From NCBI RefSeq assembly GCF_004912135.1, contig NZ_STGU01000001.1, positions 609,710-673,709 of the forward strand: DNA of 64,000 nt, written 5' to 3'. Position 1 is the first letter of the stretch, and every line of letters starts with the position of its first letter. The notes under the pieces are model-generated. The model worked only from the letters and a program-made list of their open reading frames with translations. It made no database searches and was not told the origin of the DNA. A program made the translations under genes and the position numbers. Below are positions 19,161-28,309 of the stretch, piece by piece. The DNA is from Rhizobium rosettiformans W3. GTDB taxonomy: Bacteria; Pseudomonadota; Alphaproteobacteria; Rhizobiales; Rhizobiaceae.

Positions 19161-19775
19161 ATGATGAAATCGAAAAATGGTCCCCTCCGTGTCGGCATCG
19201 GCGGACCGGTTGGCTCCGGCAAGACGGCTCTGACGGAGAAGCTCTGCAAGGCGATGCGCGACGACTACTCCGTCGCCGTCGTCACCAACGACATCTATAC
19301 CCGCGAGGATGCCGATGCGCTGATCCGCATGCAGGCACTGACTTCGGATCGTGTGGTGGGGGTGGAAACGGGCGGCTGTCCGCATACCGCAATCCGGGAG
19401 GATGCCTCGATCAATCTGAAGGCCATTGCCGATCTCAATGCGCGGATCCCGGATCTCGACGTCGTCTTCATCGAATCCGGCGGCGACAACCTCGCGGCGA
19501 CCTTTTCGCCGGATCTCGCCGACATCACGCTTTACGTCATTTCGGTCTGTCAGGGAGAAGAGATCCCGCGCAAAGGCGGGCCGGGCATCACGCGCTCGGA
19601 TCTGCTCGTCATCAACAAGACCGATCTTGCACCCCATGTCGGTGTCGATCTCGATGTGATGGAACGGGATGCCGGCCGGATGCGCTCCGAGCGTCCTTTC
19701 GTCTTCACGGACCTGAAGCGGGGTGCCGGCGTGGAGAAGATCGTCAGCTTCCTGCAGGAGAGCGGGGGCCTCTGA
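19161..19775 (+). CDS. ureG: Urease accessory GTPase UreG
   Basis: A 204-residue SIMIBI-class GTPase. P-loop GPVGSGKT is at about 15-22, the metal-binding CPH motif is in [26 protein letters not shown] follows, and the base-recognition NKTD is present. It couples GTP hydrolysis to nickel delivery. It is the last gene of the plus-strand block and is convergent with the Crp/Fnr gene, 18 bp away. Confidence 0.96.
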   Translation: MMKSKNGPLRVGIGGPVGSGKTALTEKLCKAMRDDYSVAVVTNDIYTREDADALIRMQALTSDRVVGVETGGCPHTAIREDASINLKAIADLNARIPDLDVVFIESGGDNLAATFSPDLADITLYVISVCQGEEIPRKGGPGITRSDLLVINKTDLAPHVGVDLDVMERDAGRMRSERPFVFTDLKRGAGVEKIVSFLQESGGL

Positions 19776-19793
19776 CCGGCAGCTAGCCTGAGC

Positions 19794-20477
19794 TCAGATC
19801 TGCTTCAGCGCGTTGACATCGCTGATCTGGATCGTGCGTCCGCGCACGATGACGCCTGCACGACGCAGCGCTGAGAAGGCGCGCGACAGAGCCTCGGGCG
19901 CGAGGCCGAGTTTACCGGCAAGCAGGCTTTTCTGGAACGGAAGCCTGATGGAGGCCGGGCCGCCTTCCACGTTGCAGTGGGTCAACAGATAGTGGGCGAC
20001 GCGCTGCGGGGCGGTCTGCAGACGGTCGTTGGCGATGCAGTCCATCGTGGTGCGCAGATGGTCGGAGAGGCAGCGGATGATCGCCTGAGAGACGTCCTTC
20101 TCGTGCTCGGCCAGGGCGCGCACACGCTGCAGGTCGAAGCGGGCAAGCGTGACCGTTTCTGCCGCCTGGGCGTTGTAGAGATACTTGTCGCCGAGCGCGA
20201 GCAGGCATTCGGCGAAGGTGTCGCCCGGGCCGCAGACGCGGATATCGGCTTCGCGCCCATCCTTGTTCAGCCGGTAGAGGCGGACATAGCCGCTCAGGAC
20301 ACTGTAGAAACAGTCGGCCGGCTCGCCCTCGCGGAACAGCACATCGCGCGCCTCGTAGTTGGAGATATTGGCGATCTCCATCATCGAGGCCATGGCGCTC
20401 GGGCCGAGTTGGGACAGGAACGACGTCCGCAGAAGCGTGTTCTTGTCGCGCGCGTTCAGTCTCAGCATCTTGTTCAC
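19794..20477 (-). CDS. Crp/Fnr family transcriptional regulator
   Basis: About 227 residues. A cyclic-nucleotide-type beta barrel (SNYEARDVLFREGEPADCFY through DTFAECLLAL), a dimer helix, and a C-terminal winged helix with recognition helix LAPEALSRAFSALRRAG. The E-SR pattern is that of FNR/FixK/Dnr proteins that read TTGAT-N4-ATCAA. The N-terminal cysteine cluster of true FNR is absent, so it is unlikely to sense oxygen by an iron-sulfur centre. The start is uncertain: GTG 20477 has GGGGAG at a workable distance, with ATG 20468 as alternative. A matching box lies upstream (20653-20666). Confidence 0.85.
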   Translation of the reverse strand: MNKMLRLNARDKNTLLRTSFLSQLGPSAMASMMEIANISNYEARDVLFREGEPADCFYSVLSGYVRLYRLNKDGREADIRVCGPGDTFAECLLALGDKYLYNAQAAETVTLARFDLQRVRALAEHEKDVSQAIIRCLSDHLRTTMDCIANDRLQTAPQRVAHYLLTHCNVEGGPASIRLPFQKSLLAGKLGLAPEALSRAFSALRRAGVIVRGRTIQISDVNALKQI

Positions 20478-20652
20478 GGTCTTCACGGCTCCCCATCCAC
20501 ATGGTGTCCGGGCATGCACCGCTGCGGTCGTCGCGTTCCATCGAGGTCAAGCCTGCCAGTCCATGGCCCAGCCGAATTGCGCGTCGCCTGCAGGTCCGGG
20601 TGATCTGCCCTTTCCAGTCGAGTCACATTATCGCGAGGGGGGGAAGTCCGGA

Positions 20653-20666
20653 TTGATTTCGATCAA
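20653..20666. promoter_or_regulatory. Perfect FNR/FixK-type box
   Basis: TTGATTTCGATCAA is an exact TTGAT-N4-ATCAA anaerobox. It lies about 175 bp upstream of the Crp/Fnr gene, which reads leftwards, and about 115 bp beyond the end of the outer-membrane gene. The nearest gene it can serve is the Crp/Fnr gene itself, so autoregulation or control by another FixK/FNR protein is likely. The long distance implies an extended 5' leader. Confidence 0.6.
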
Positions 20667-20782
20667 ACGGTCATCGGTATATGATGATCGTCGAAAGAAG
20701 GCGTGGCGCCTGCGGATGACGGGCAGTTTGCTGTAGAAGCTGCCCGCCAATCCGAAGTCTGTTTTCCGTGAGCGGGTCGGCC

Positions 20783-21436
20783 TCAGAACTTCAGCCCGAG
20801 ACCGATCTTGACGGTGTGCTGCTCCAGCTGCGAGCTCACGGTTGCCGGGCCGAAATCGAGCTCGCCGCTGCCAAAGTCGTTGTAGCGATAATCGAGCCGC
20901 CCGAAGAGACGATCGGTCATGGCATAATCGAGACCGGCACCCAGGGTGTATCCATGGAAGCTGCCGGTTGCCTCTGCCACGCCGATGAATTCCGCCTCGA
21001 GATGCGTTGCTGCCCACCCGGCTGTCGCATAGACCAGGAGACGATCCAGAGCATAACCCAGACGCACGCGGGCCGAGCCCTGCCAGTCGGCGCCGCCGGT
21101 AAAGGCTCCGAAGGCTGAGGTGACCGTCACGTCCTGAACGTTATACTCGAGATCGCCCTCAAGGCCGAGCACGAGGTTGTTGTCGAACTGGGTGCTCACC
21201 CCGGCAAAGACGCCTGGAAGTCTACCGTTCAGGCTGTCTGTCTTCGGTGCATAACCGGTGACTTCAAACAGGCCATCCATCCAGCCATAGCCGCCGGTGA
21301 CGCCGACAAAGGCGCCGCTCCAGTCGTAGGCTGCGGTGTGTTCCTGCGCGGGCAGGAGGGTGCCGTCATCCGCAAGAGCGGAGGTTGCGAGCATGCAAAG
21401 TGTCATCGTGATGAAACGTCTCAAGAGAATCCCCAT
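20783..21436 (-). CDS. Outer-membrane beta-barrel protein (Omp25/RopB-like)
   Basis: 217 residues with a signal peptide (MTLCMLATSALA), then alternating strands typical of the small porin-like OMP_b-brl family: DWSGAFVGVTGGYGW, QGSARVRLGYALDRLLVYAT, GYTLGAGLDYAMTDRLFGRL. The last strand ends HTVKIGLGLKF with the terminal Phe needed for outer-membrane assembly. Related proteins in Brucella and Rhizobium stabilise the envelope. A specific function is not predictable. Confidence 0.86.
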   Translation of the reverse strand: MGILLRRFITMTLCMLATSALADDGTLLPAQEHTAAYDWSGAFVGVTGGYGWMDGLFEVTGYAPKTDSLNGRLPGVFAGVSTQFDNNLVLGLEGDLEYNVQDVTVTSAFGAFTGGADWQGSARVRLGYALDRLLVYATAGWAATHLEAEFIGVAEATGSFHGYTLGAGLDYAMTDRLFGRLDYRYNDFGSGELDFGPATVSSQLEQHTVKIGLGLKF

Positions 21437-21538
21437 GACCTGAGATGGAATGCAATGCGCTCAGGTTGCGTCGATTCTCTTGCGTGTGACTGGAGGATGT
21501 GAGGAGGGGACGTTTCAGGCGCGCCGCGCCGAGCGGGA

Positions 21539-21566
21539 GACCGGCCGCCACGAGGGGCGGCCGGTC
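21539..21566 (-). terminator. Stem-loop after the RND operon
   Basis: GACCGGCCGCC, a 6-base loop and GGCGGCCGGTC form an 11-bp perfect stem starting 10 bp after the RND pump stop codon. There is no strong U-run after it in the minus direction, so it may act as an RNA-end protector or a weak intrinsic terminator. Confidence 0.55.
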
Positions 21567-21575
21567 GAGCTTGGG

Positions 21576-24500
21576 TTACTCTGCGGCGAGCGGCGGCAGG
21601 TTGATCACGTTGCCATTGCCGTCGCTCTTGCGGCTAACCGGCTGGCTGCGTTCGACTGCGGCGACGCGGCGATCCATGGCTTCCAGGGCCTGAACATTCT
21701 GACGTGCCAGGAAGGACAGAACCTCCGGTGTCAGCGGCTCTTCCTCTTCTTCCTTCTTGCCGACGAAGCGGCTGAAGATCCAGCCGAGCAGGCGGGAGAG
21801 GTCGTCGAGGATCAGGAAGAAGGCGGGTACGACCACGAGGCTCAGCACCGTTGAGACGATGATGCCGCCGATGACGGCCACGGCCATGGGTGCGCGGAAC
21901 GAACCGCCTTCACCGACACCGAGGGCAGAGGGCAGCATGCCCGCCGACATGGCGATCGAGGTCATGATGATCGGGCGGGCGCGCTTGCGGCCGGCTTCCA
22001 CCATTGCTTCCAGACGATCCATGCCGTGCCGGCGCATCTCGATGGCGAAGTCCACGAGCAGGATCGCGTTCTTCGTCACGATGCCCATCAGCATCAGGAT
22101 GCCGATCAGGACGGGCATGGAGAGCGCGTTGTTCGTGATGATCAACGCGACGGCCACGCCGCCGATCGCGAGCGGCAACGAGAAGAGGATGGTGAAGGGC
22201 TGGATCACGTCCTTGAAGAGCAGGATCAGCACCGTCAGCACGAGAAGCAAGCCGAGAATCATGGCGTTGACGAAGCTCTGCTGCATCTCGGCCTGGATCT
22301 TGGCATCGCCGCTCTCGGCCAAGCGAACGCTGGCCGGGATGTCGGCATTCTCCACCGTCGTGCGGAAGGCCGCCGTTGCGGTATCGAGCGCGACGCCCTG
22401 TGGCAGGCCGGCGCCGATCGAGACGACGCGGTTGCGGTCGTTGCGCTTGATCGACGACACTCCCTCTGCGTAGTCGATATCGGCAACGCTCGAGAGCGGC
22501 ACCGTCTCGCCCGTTGCCGTGCGGATCTTCAGCGCGCGGATCGCGGCGAGATCCGTGCGGAAATCGAGCGAGGCCTGGACGCGGATCGGGATCTGCCGGT
22601 TGTCGAGCGAGATCTTCGGCAGGGCTGCATCGACGTCGCCGATGGTGGCGACACGCACCGTCTGGGCGATCTGCTGCGCGGTGATGCCGAGGCGGGCGGC
22701 CTCGTCGGCGCGCGGGCGGATCTGCAGTTCCGGGCGGGGCAGGGCGCCATCGGCGCTGACATTGGCGAGTTCCGGCACCTGACGAAGCTTGGCTTCGAGA
22801 ATGCCGACAGCCTCGTTCAACTCCGCTTCGTTCTTGGAGAGGAAGTTGAAGGTGATGTCGCGCTCGCCACGGTCATTCAGCTTGGTGATGCGGATATCCG
22901 GGATCGAATTGAGCTTCGCGAAGACCTCTTCCTCGATGTCCCATTGCGGGCGGATACGACCGTTCTCCGGCAGCTTGGGCAGATACTGGCCAATCAGCGG
23001 CAGGCCACCCAATCCATCATTGACCAGGGTCTTGGCCAGCGAATGCTCGATACGGTCGAGGTTCATGGTCACGCTGGCGCGACGCAGCTCCAGATCTCCG
23101 CGCGGCGAGGAGCCGCCGAGAATGAAGATGCTGTCGACATCCGCCACGTCCTTGATGGCGGCGTAGATTTCATCCGTCTTGCGCTCGGTTTCATCCAGCG
23201 TCGCGTTTGGCGGCAGTTCGACCGACAGGACGATGCGGCCTGCATCTTCCGGCGGAATGAAGCTGCCGGGCACGCCTGCGAGCAGGATGATGGAGCCGAT
23301 CAGGAAGGCGATGGCAGCCGCCAGCGTGCCGAGGCGCGAATACCAGCGGCGGGTCGTGAAGCGCACCAGCTTCGTGTACATCTTCAGCGGCAGGCTGTCA
23401 TTGTCGTGATGGTCGTCCATCGCGTCTTCCGCCCGCATCAGATAGGCCGCCATCATCGGAGTGATGAGACGCGCCACAAGCAGCGAGAAGAAGACGGAGA
23501 AGGCGACCGTCAGGCCGAACTGGATGAAGTACTGACCGGGAATACCCGGCATGAAGGAGACCGGCACGAAGACCGCGATGATCGTGAACGTCGTTGCGAT
23601 GACGGCGAGGCCGATTTCGTCTGCTGCCTCGATCGCCGCGCGATAGGGCGTCTTGCCCATCTTGATGTGGCGGGCGATGTTTTCCACCTCGACGATCGCA
23701 TCGTCGACGAGAATACCGGTTGCCAGCGTCAGGGCCAGGAACGAGACGAGGTTCAGCGAGAAGCCCATCAGGTCCATGACCCAGAAGGTCGGGATGGCCG
23801 AGAGCGGCAGCGCGACGGCGGAGATCAGGGTCGCACGCCAGTTGCGCAGGAAGAGCAGGACCACGATGACGGCGAGCAGGGCGCCCTCGACGAGCGTATG
23901 CATCGCGGCTTCGTAGTTGCCATAGGTGAAATAGACCGAGTCGTCGATCATCTCGATCTGGACGTCGGGGTTCTCGGCACGCACGGTGGCGAGGCTTTCG
24001 GCAACCGTCTCGGCAACCGTCACTTCGCTCGCACCCTTGGCGCGGAAGACGGCAAAGGACACGACCGGCTTGCCGTCGTGGCGGGCGAAGGATTTCGGCT
24101 CTTCATAGGTGTCGGTGACGCGGCCGATGTCGGACAGCTTGACGAAGCGACCGCCGGGCAGGGCGATCGTGGAATTCGCAAGGCTTTCCACATCCCGGTT
24201 GTCGCCGAGCGTGCGGATGGACTGTTCTGCACCAGCGACCTGACCGCGGCCGGAGCCGAGATCGACATTGGTGCCCTTCAGCTGGCTGGAAATGTCTGAA
24301 GCCGTGACGCCCAGTGCGTCCAGGCGGTTCGGGTCCAGCTCGACACGGACTTCCCGGTCTGCGCCGCCGTAGCGGTCTACACGGCCGATGCCCGGCTGAC
24401 CCTGCAGGGCGCGCTTGATGGTGTCATCGACGAACCAGGACAGCTCGGCGAGGTTCATGTTGGGCGAGGAAACGGCAAAGCTCTGGATGGCCTGGCCTTC

Positions 24501-24899
24501 GACGTCGATCTTGGTGACGATCGGTTCCTCGACGGAAGCCGGCAGGTCGCCGCGGATCTGGTCGATCGCGTCCTTGACGTCCTGGACTGCCTGTTCCGTC
24601 GGCACTTCCATGCGGAACATGACGACGGTCTGGGACTGGCCATCGGTAACGGTCGAGTTGATTTCGTCGACGCCGGTAATTGATGCCACCGCGTCTTCGA
24701 CTTCCTTCGTCACCTGGCTTTCGAGTTCAGCCGGCGAAGCGCCGCTCTGGCCGACCGTAATCGCCACGAGCGGAACGTCGATATTCGGGAAGCGGGTGAT
24801 CGGCAGCGAGTTGAACGACTGAATGCCGACCACGATCAACAGGAAGAAGGCCAGGATCGGCGCAATCGGATTGCGTATGGACCATGCAGAGAAGTTCAT
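21576..24899 (-). CDS. RND efflux pump, HAE1-type inner-membrane transporter
   Basis: 1107 residues, somewhat longer than AcrB because of a charged C-terminal tail with KKEEEEE. It begins MNFSAWSIRNPIAPILAFFLL. The proton-relay helix has GILVDDAIVEVENIARH, and the later helix has NAILLVDFAIEMRRHGMDRL. Twelve membrane helices with two large periplasmic loops are evident. It would export hydrophobic or amphiphilic compounds with the adaptor encoded just upstream. Substrate is unknown, and no outer-membrane TolC-type gene is in the window. Confidence 0.93.
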   Translation of the reverse strand: MNFSAWSIRNPIAPILAFFLLIVVGIQSFNSLPITRFPNIDVPLVAITVGQSGASPAELESQVTKEVEDAVASITGVDEINSTVTDGQSQTVVMFRMEVPTEQAVQDVKDAIDQIRGDLPASVEEPIVTKIDVEGQAIQSFAVSSPNMNLAELSWFVDDTIKRALQGQPGIGRVDRYGGADREVRVELDPNRLDALGVTASDISSQLKGTNVDLGSGRGQVAGAEQSIRTLGDNRDVESLANSTIALPGGRFVKLSDIGRVTDTYEEPKSFARHDGKPVVSFAVFRAKGASEVTVAETVAESLATVRAENPDVQIEMIDDSVYFTYGNYEAAMHTLVEGALLAVIVVLLFLRNWRATLISAVALPLSAIPTFWVMDLMGFSLNLVSFLALTLATGILVDDAIVEVENIARHIKMGKTPYRAAIEAADEIGLAVIATTFTIIAVFVPVSFMPGIPGQYFIQFGLTVAFSVFFSLLVARLITPMMAAYLMRAEDAMDDHHDNDSLPLKMYTKLVRFTTRRWYSRLGTLAAAIAFLIGSIILLAGVPGSFIPPEDAGRIVLSVELPPNATLDETERKTDEIYAAIKDVADVDSIFILGGSSPRGDLELRRASVTMNLDRIEHSLAKTLVNDGLGGLPLIGQYLPKLPENGRIRPQWDIEEEVFAKLNSIPDIRITKLNDRGERDITFNFLSKNEAELNEAVGILEAKLRQVPELANVSADGALPRPELQIRPRADEAARLGITAQQIAQTVRVATIGDVDAALPKISLDNRQIPIRVQASLDFRTDLAAIRALKIRTATGETVPLSSVADIDYAEGVSSIKRNDRNRVVSIGAGLPQGVALDTATAAFRTTVENADIPASVRLAESGDAKIQAEMQQSFVNAMILGLLLVLTVLILLFKDVIQPFTILFSLPLAIGGVAVALIITNNALSMPVLIGILMLMGIVTKNAILLVDFAIEMRRHGMDRLEAMVEAGRKRARPIIMTSIAMSAGMLPSALGVGEGGSFRAPMAVAVIGGIIVSTVLSLVVVPAFFLILDDLSRLLGWIFSRFVGKKEEEEEPLTPEVLSFLARQNVQALEAMDRRVAAVERSQPVSRKSDGNGNVINLPPLAAE

Positions 24900-24913
24900 G
24901 GCGTCGTCGCCCC

Positions 24914-26098
24914 TCAGTTTGAAACGCTGCTGGTTTCTTCCACCGGATTGATCCGGTCGCCGTCACGGACAAAGACGCCCGCCTTGGCGACCACCTTGTC
25001 TCCGTCGTTCAGGCCTTCTGTCACCTGGATGTAAGCGCCATCCTGGATGCCCGTCTTGATCTCGACCATCTCGACGGTGCCATCGGCGACCTTGCGGACC
25101 GTGGTCTTGCCGGCTTCGGTCGTGATCGCCGAAAGCGGCAGGGCGACGCCATTGGCCTCCTGCACCACGATCGAGGCACTGCCATACATGCCTGCACGGG
25201 CCGCCGCATCGTCGTCGAGTGCGATATGCACGGCGCCGAGACGGGTCACCGGATCGATGACCGGCGAAACCAGGCGGACGGAACCGCTCAGTGGCCGGTC
25301 GGAACCGGCGACCGAGACTTCCGCCTTCTGGCCAGCCTTCAGGCGCAGGATATCAGTTTCCGGCACGTCTGCCACCAGTTCGATCTGGCCATCGCGGATG
25401 ACCGTGAAGAGCGGCTGGCCTGCACCGGAGGCAATCGCGCCGATGCGTGCGTTGCGGACGGAGACCGTGCCTGCCACCGGCGACTTGATGTCGGTTCGGG
25501 CAAGGCGCAGATCGGTGTCGGCGATCTGGCTGTCCACGACCTTGATGTCGGCTTCCGCGACGGTGATGGCCTGGCGGGCCGTCTCGACCCGGGCGGTGGC
25601 ACTTGCCAGCGCGGTTTCAGCCTGTTCCTTTTGTGAGGCGGATACGGAACCAGACGAGGCCAGGCGCGTTGCACGCTCAGACTGCCGCTGTGCTTCCTCC
25701 AGGCTTGCTTCGGCTTCAACGAGTTGAGCCTGATACTGGGCGAGCGCTGCTTCCGCCTTGGCGCGGTTGGCCACATACTGGCTGCGCTGCAGCTGAAGTG
25801 TGTCTTGGCTGAGCTTAGCAACAACCGTTTGCGCCTCGACCTTGTCGCCGACGTCGACGTTCAGGGTCTCGATCTGCAGTCCCTCGACCTGGGGCTGGAT
25901 CTGGACCTCTTCTTCGGCGCGCAGCGTGCCGGAAGCGACGACGCGATCGACCAGGTCACGGGTCTCGGCCGGGGTGACGATGATGGACGGAAGATTCTGG
26001 GCTGGCGTGGCAGGCTGTTCCTGCCCGATGGCAACGGACGCCGAAAGCGACAGGATTGCAGCCATCAGCACGGATCTCGTGCGCGCGTTTCGAGACAT
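24914..26098 (-). CDS. RND pump periplasmic adaptor (membrane fusion protein)
   Basis: 394 residues from ATG at 26098, which opens a clear signal peptide (LMAAILSLSASVAIGQ). The order is a beta-barrel strand, lipoyl half, a long alpha-hairpin (about residues 110-190, rich in Ala, Glu and Gln), the second lipoyl half, and a barrel. It links the inner-membrane pump to an outer-membrane channel. It is 14 bp upstream of the pump gene and forms an operon with it. Confidence 0.9.
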   Translation of the reverse strand: MSRNARTRSVLMAAILSLSASVAIGQEQPATPAQNLPSIIVTPAETRDLVDRVVASGTLRAEEEVQIQPQVEGLQIETLNVDVGDKVEAQTVVAKLSQDTLQLQRSQYVANRAKAEAALAQYQAQLVEAEASLEEAQRQSERATRLASSGSVSASQKEQAETALASATARVETARQAITVAEADIKVVDSQIADTDLRLARTDIKSPVAGTVSVRNARIGAIASGAGQPLFTVIRDGQIELVADVPETDILRLKAGQKAEVSVAGSDRPLSGSVRLVSPVIDPVTRLGAVHIALDDDAAARAGMYGSASIVVQEANGVALPLSAITTEAGKTTVRKVADGTVEMVEIKTGIQDGAYIQVTEGLNDGDKVVAKAGVFVRDGDRINPVEETSSVSN

Positions 26099-26272
26099 AG
26101 GACCCTTCCCAAGGACGATAATTGCAGTTCGGTCGAGTATACGTCGGGGAAGCCGGATCGGCTCACAGCCTCGGTGCTCCCCGACAATAACACCCATCTT
26201 CACATTTACGGCATCTGAAATCAGCCTCTGAGGTGGGGGATAGCCGAGGCCCATGCAAGAGCCGTCTCAGGC

Positions 26273-26310
26273 ATTTTCACACGGAGGGTGAAAATAGTTC
26301 AATATAGAAC
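26273..26310. promoter_or_regulatory. Palindromes upstream of the RND operon, candidate operator
   Basis: ATTTTCAC-N7-GTGAAAAT (26273-26295) is an 8+8 perfect inverted repeat, directly followed by GTTC-AATATA-GAAC (26297-26310). They lie about 175-210 bp upstream of the adaptor start in an otherwise AT-richer gap. TetR-type repressors often control such pumps, but no regulator gene is adjacent. Confidence 0.35.
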
Positions 26311-26363
26311 GATGGTGTTGCCGATTTGCCAGCGTCTGCAGCATGAAATCATCAGTAAAGCCT

Positions 26364-26392
26364 ACAAAAAACACGGGGATTTCTCCCCGTGC
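26364..26392 (-). terminator. Rho-independent terminator of the ABC transporter operon
   Basis: Read on the minus strand: GCACGGGG, short loop, CCCCGTG followed by TTTTTTG. It is 28 bp after the stop of the substrate-binding protein gene. The strong stem plus U-run make it a convincing intrinsic terminator for the whole minus-strand transporter operon. Confidence 0.85.
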
Positions 26393-26419
26393 TTCATCGT
26401 TGCATTGGTCCGCCAAAGA

Positions 26420-27412
26420 CTATTTCAGGGCCGCGTCGGTGATCTCGGTCGTGAAGGCACCTTCCGGCTCCTTCGTTATGACGGGATCGGAGCCGCCGCC
26501 GAGCAGGGTCTTGACCGTACGGTCGTAGTCAGCCTTGTCGAGCGCGCCGTTCGAGCCGGCGGTAAGCTTGGCAACTTCGCCCATCATGCGCTTCTGATGC
26601 TGTTCGGTCTGGGCGCCGGATGCGTCGTTCTCGAGCACGATTTCAGCCGCTTCGTCGGAGTTTTCCTCCGCGTACTTCCAGCCTTTCATCGAGGCGCGGA
26701 CGAACTTGACCATCTTTTCCTTGAAGGCCGGGTCCGCGAGCTTGTCTTCGAGCACGTAGAGGCCGTCTTCGAGGGTTGCGACGCCTTCGTCCTCATACTT
26801 GAAGGTGACCAGTTCCTCCGGCTTGATGCCGGCATCGATGACCTGCCAGTATTCGTTATAGGTCATGGTCGAGATGCAGGCGGCCTGCTTCTGCAGGAGC
26901 GGATCGACGTTGAAGCCCTGCTTCAGAACGGTCACGCCATCCGGTGAGCCATCGGTCTTGATGCCGAGCGTGCTCATCCAGGACAAGAACGGATATTCGT
27001 TGCCGAAGAACCAGACGCCGAGCGTCTTGCCCTTGAAATCCTCAGGCTTGGTGATGCCGGTTTCCTTGAGGCAGGTCAGCATCATGCCCGAGGACTTGAA
27101 GGGCTGGGCGATATTGACGAGCGGAACGCCCTTTTCGCGGGTTGCGAGTGCAGACGGCATCCAGTCGACGATCACGTCAGCGCCGCCACCGGCCAGAACC
27201 TGCGGGGGAGCGATATCAGGACCGCCCGGCTTGATTTCGACGTCGAGGCCTTCTTCTTCGTAGAAGCCCTTGTCCTTGGCAACGTAATAGCCGGCGAATT
27301 GGGCCTGCGTGACCCATTTCAGCTGGAGGGTCACCTTGTCGGCGGCCGCGGCCTGCATGGCGGTCAAGGAGACCGCGGCAGCCAGCAGCATGGATGCGAG
27401 TTTGACAGTCAT
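26420..27412 (-). CDS. ABC transporter substrate-binding protein, NMT1/ThiY-like
   Basis: A 330-residue periplasmic protein with signal peptide (MLLAAAVSLTAMQAAAA) and the NMT1/THI5-type fold (TLQLKWVTQAQFAGYYVAKD, GFYEEEGLDVEIKPGGPD). Proteins of this family bind pyrimidine precursors, sulfonates or hydantoin-like compounds. Clustering with dihydropyrimidinase, beta-ureidopropionase and RutR suggests a pyrimidine or its degradation intermediate as ligand, but this is inference. It is the last gene of a five-gene minus-strand operon. Confidence 0.88.
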   Translation of the reverse strand: MTVKLASMLLAAAVSLTAMQAAAADKVTLQLKWVTQAQFAGYYVAKDKGFYEEEGLDVEIKPGGPDIAPPQVLAGGGADVIVDWMPSALATREKGVPLVNIAQPFKSSGMMLTCLKETGITKPEDFKGKTLGVWFFGNEYPFLSWMSTLGIKTDGSPDGVTVLKQGFNVDPLLQKQAACISTMTYNEYWQVIDAGIKPEELVTFKYEDEGVATLEDGLYVLEDKLADPAFKEKMVKFVRASMKGWKYAEENSDEAAEIVLENDASGAQTEQHQKRMMGEVAKLTAGSNGALDKADYDRTVKTLLGGGSDPVITKEPEGAFTTEITDAALK

Positions 27413-27442
27413 TTCAGTTCCCTCTTTTGTTTTTGGTAGAAG

Positions 27443-28309
27443 TCACGACCGTCCACCACGGACGGACGGATGCCAGAAGGTGACCCGGCGTTCTGCCAGT
27501 GCCACCAATCCGTAGAAGACCGAGCCGGCGAGTGCGGCAACCGCAATCTCAGCCCAGACCATGTCGACATTCGAGCGTCCGACCTCGGTCGAGATGCGGA
27601 AGCCCATGCCGACAATCGGGGTGCCGAAGAATTCTGCAACGATGGCCCCGATCAGAGCCAGAGTCGAGTTGATCTTCAGCGCATTGAAGATGAAGGGCCA
27701 GGCGGCGGGAAGCCGCAGGCGCACCAGCGTCTGCCACCAGGAGGCGGCATAGGTGTGCATCAGGTCGCGTTCCATGTGGCTAGCCGAAGCCAAGCCCTGG
27801 ACGGTGTTCACCAGCATCGGGAAGAAGGTCATGATGACGACGACGGCGACCTTGGACTGCCAGTCGAAGCCGAACCACATGACCATGATCGGGGCAATGC
27901 CCACGACGGGGAGAGCCGAGACGAAATTGCCGATGGGCAGCAGCCCCTTTTGCAGAAAGGGCGAGCGGTCGATCAGGATGGCGACGATGAAGCCGAGACC
28001 GCAGCCGGCGACATAGCCGGTGATGACGGATTTCAGGAAGGTCTGCTGGAAATCGGCCCAGAGGATGTGGGTGGAGGTCAGGATCCTGGCCCAGATCATC
28101 GAGGGTGCCGGCAAAAGGATCGAGGGGATCTCGAAACCGCGCACCATGCATTCCCAGATCACGAGCAGGGTCACGCCGAAGATAAGCGGCACGGCGATGC
28201 CGATCGCGCGACGGGTTGTCGGATCCTTGGCGCGCAGGCGAACCAACCACTCATTGAGGCCCCAGGCGCCGATCCAGAAGACAAAGGCGAAGACGAGGTA
28301 ACCGTTCAT
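27443..28309 (-). CDS. ABC transporter permease (SsuC/TauC type)
   Basis: 288 residues with six or seven membrane helices. It has the permease coupling loop near HTYAASWWQTLVRLRLPAAWP and the sulfonate/nitrate-type signature region. It pairs with the permease encoded immediately upstream, whose stop overlaps this start by 4 bp (ATGA). Two dissimilar permeases with one ATPase imply a heterodimeric channel. Confidence 0.9.
   Translation of the reverse strand: MNGYLVFAFVFWIGAWGLNEWLVRLRAKDPTTRRAIGIAVPLIFGVTLLVIWECMVRGFEIPSILLPAPSMIWARILTSTHILWADFQQTFLKSVITGYVAGCGLGFIVAILIDRSPFLQKGLLPIGNFVSALPVVGIAPIMVMWFGFDWQSKVAVVVIMTFFPMLVNTVQGLASASHMERDLMHTYAASWWQTLVRLRLPAAWPFIFNALKINSTLALIGAIVAEFFGTPIVGMGFRISTEVGRSNVDMVWAEIAVAALAGSVFYGLVALAERRVTFWHPSVRGGRS

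Noticed and set aside
19139..19786. Alternative plus-strand frame overlapping ureG
   Set aside because: Arg/Gly-rich shadow. UreG in the neighbouring frame has the full P-loop GTPase motifs.
22026..24299. Long plus-strand open frame opposite the RND pump gene
   Set aside because: Composition is extreme (Arg, Gly, Asp, His), there are no domains, and the RND protein on the minus strand is unmistakable.
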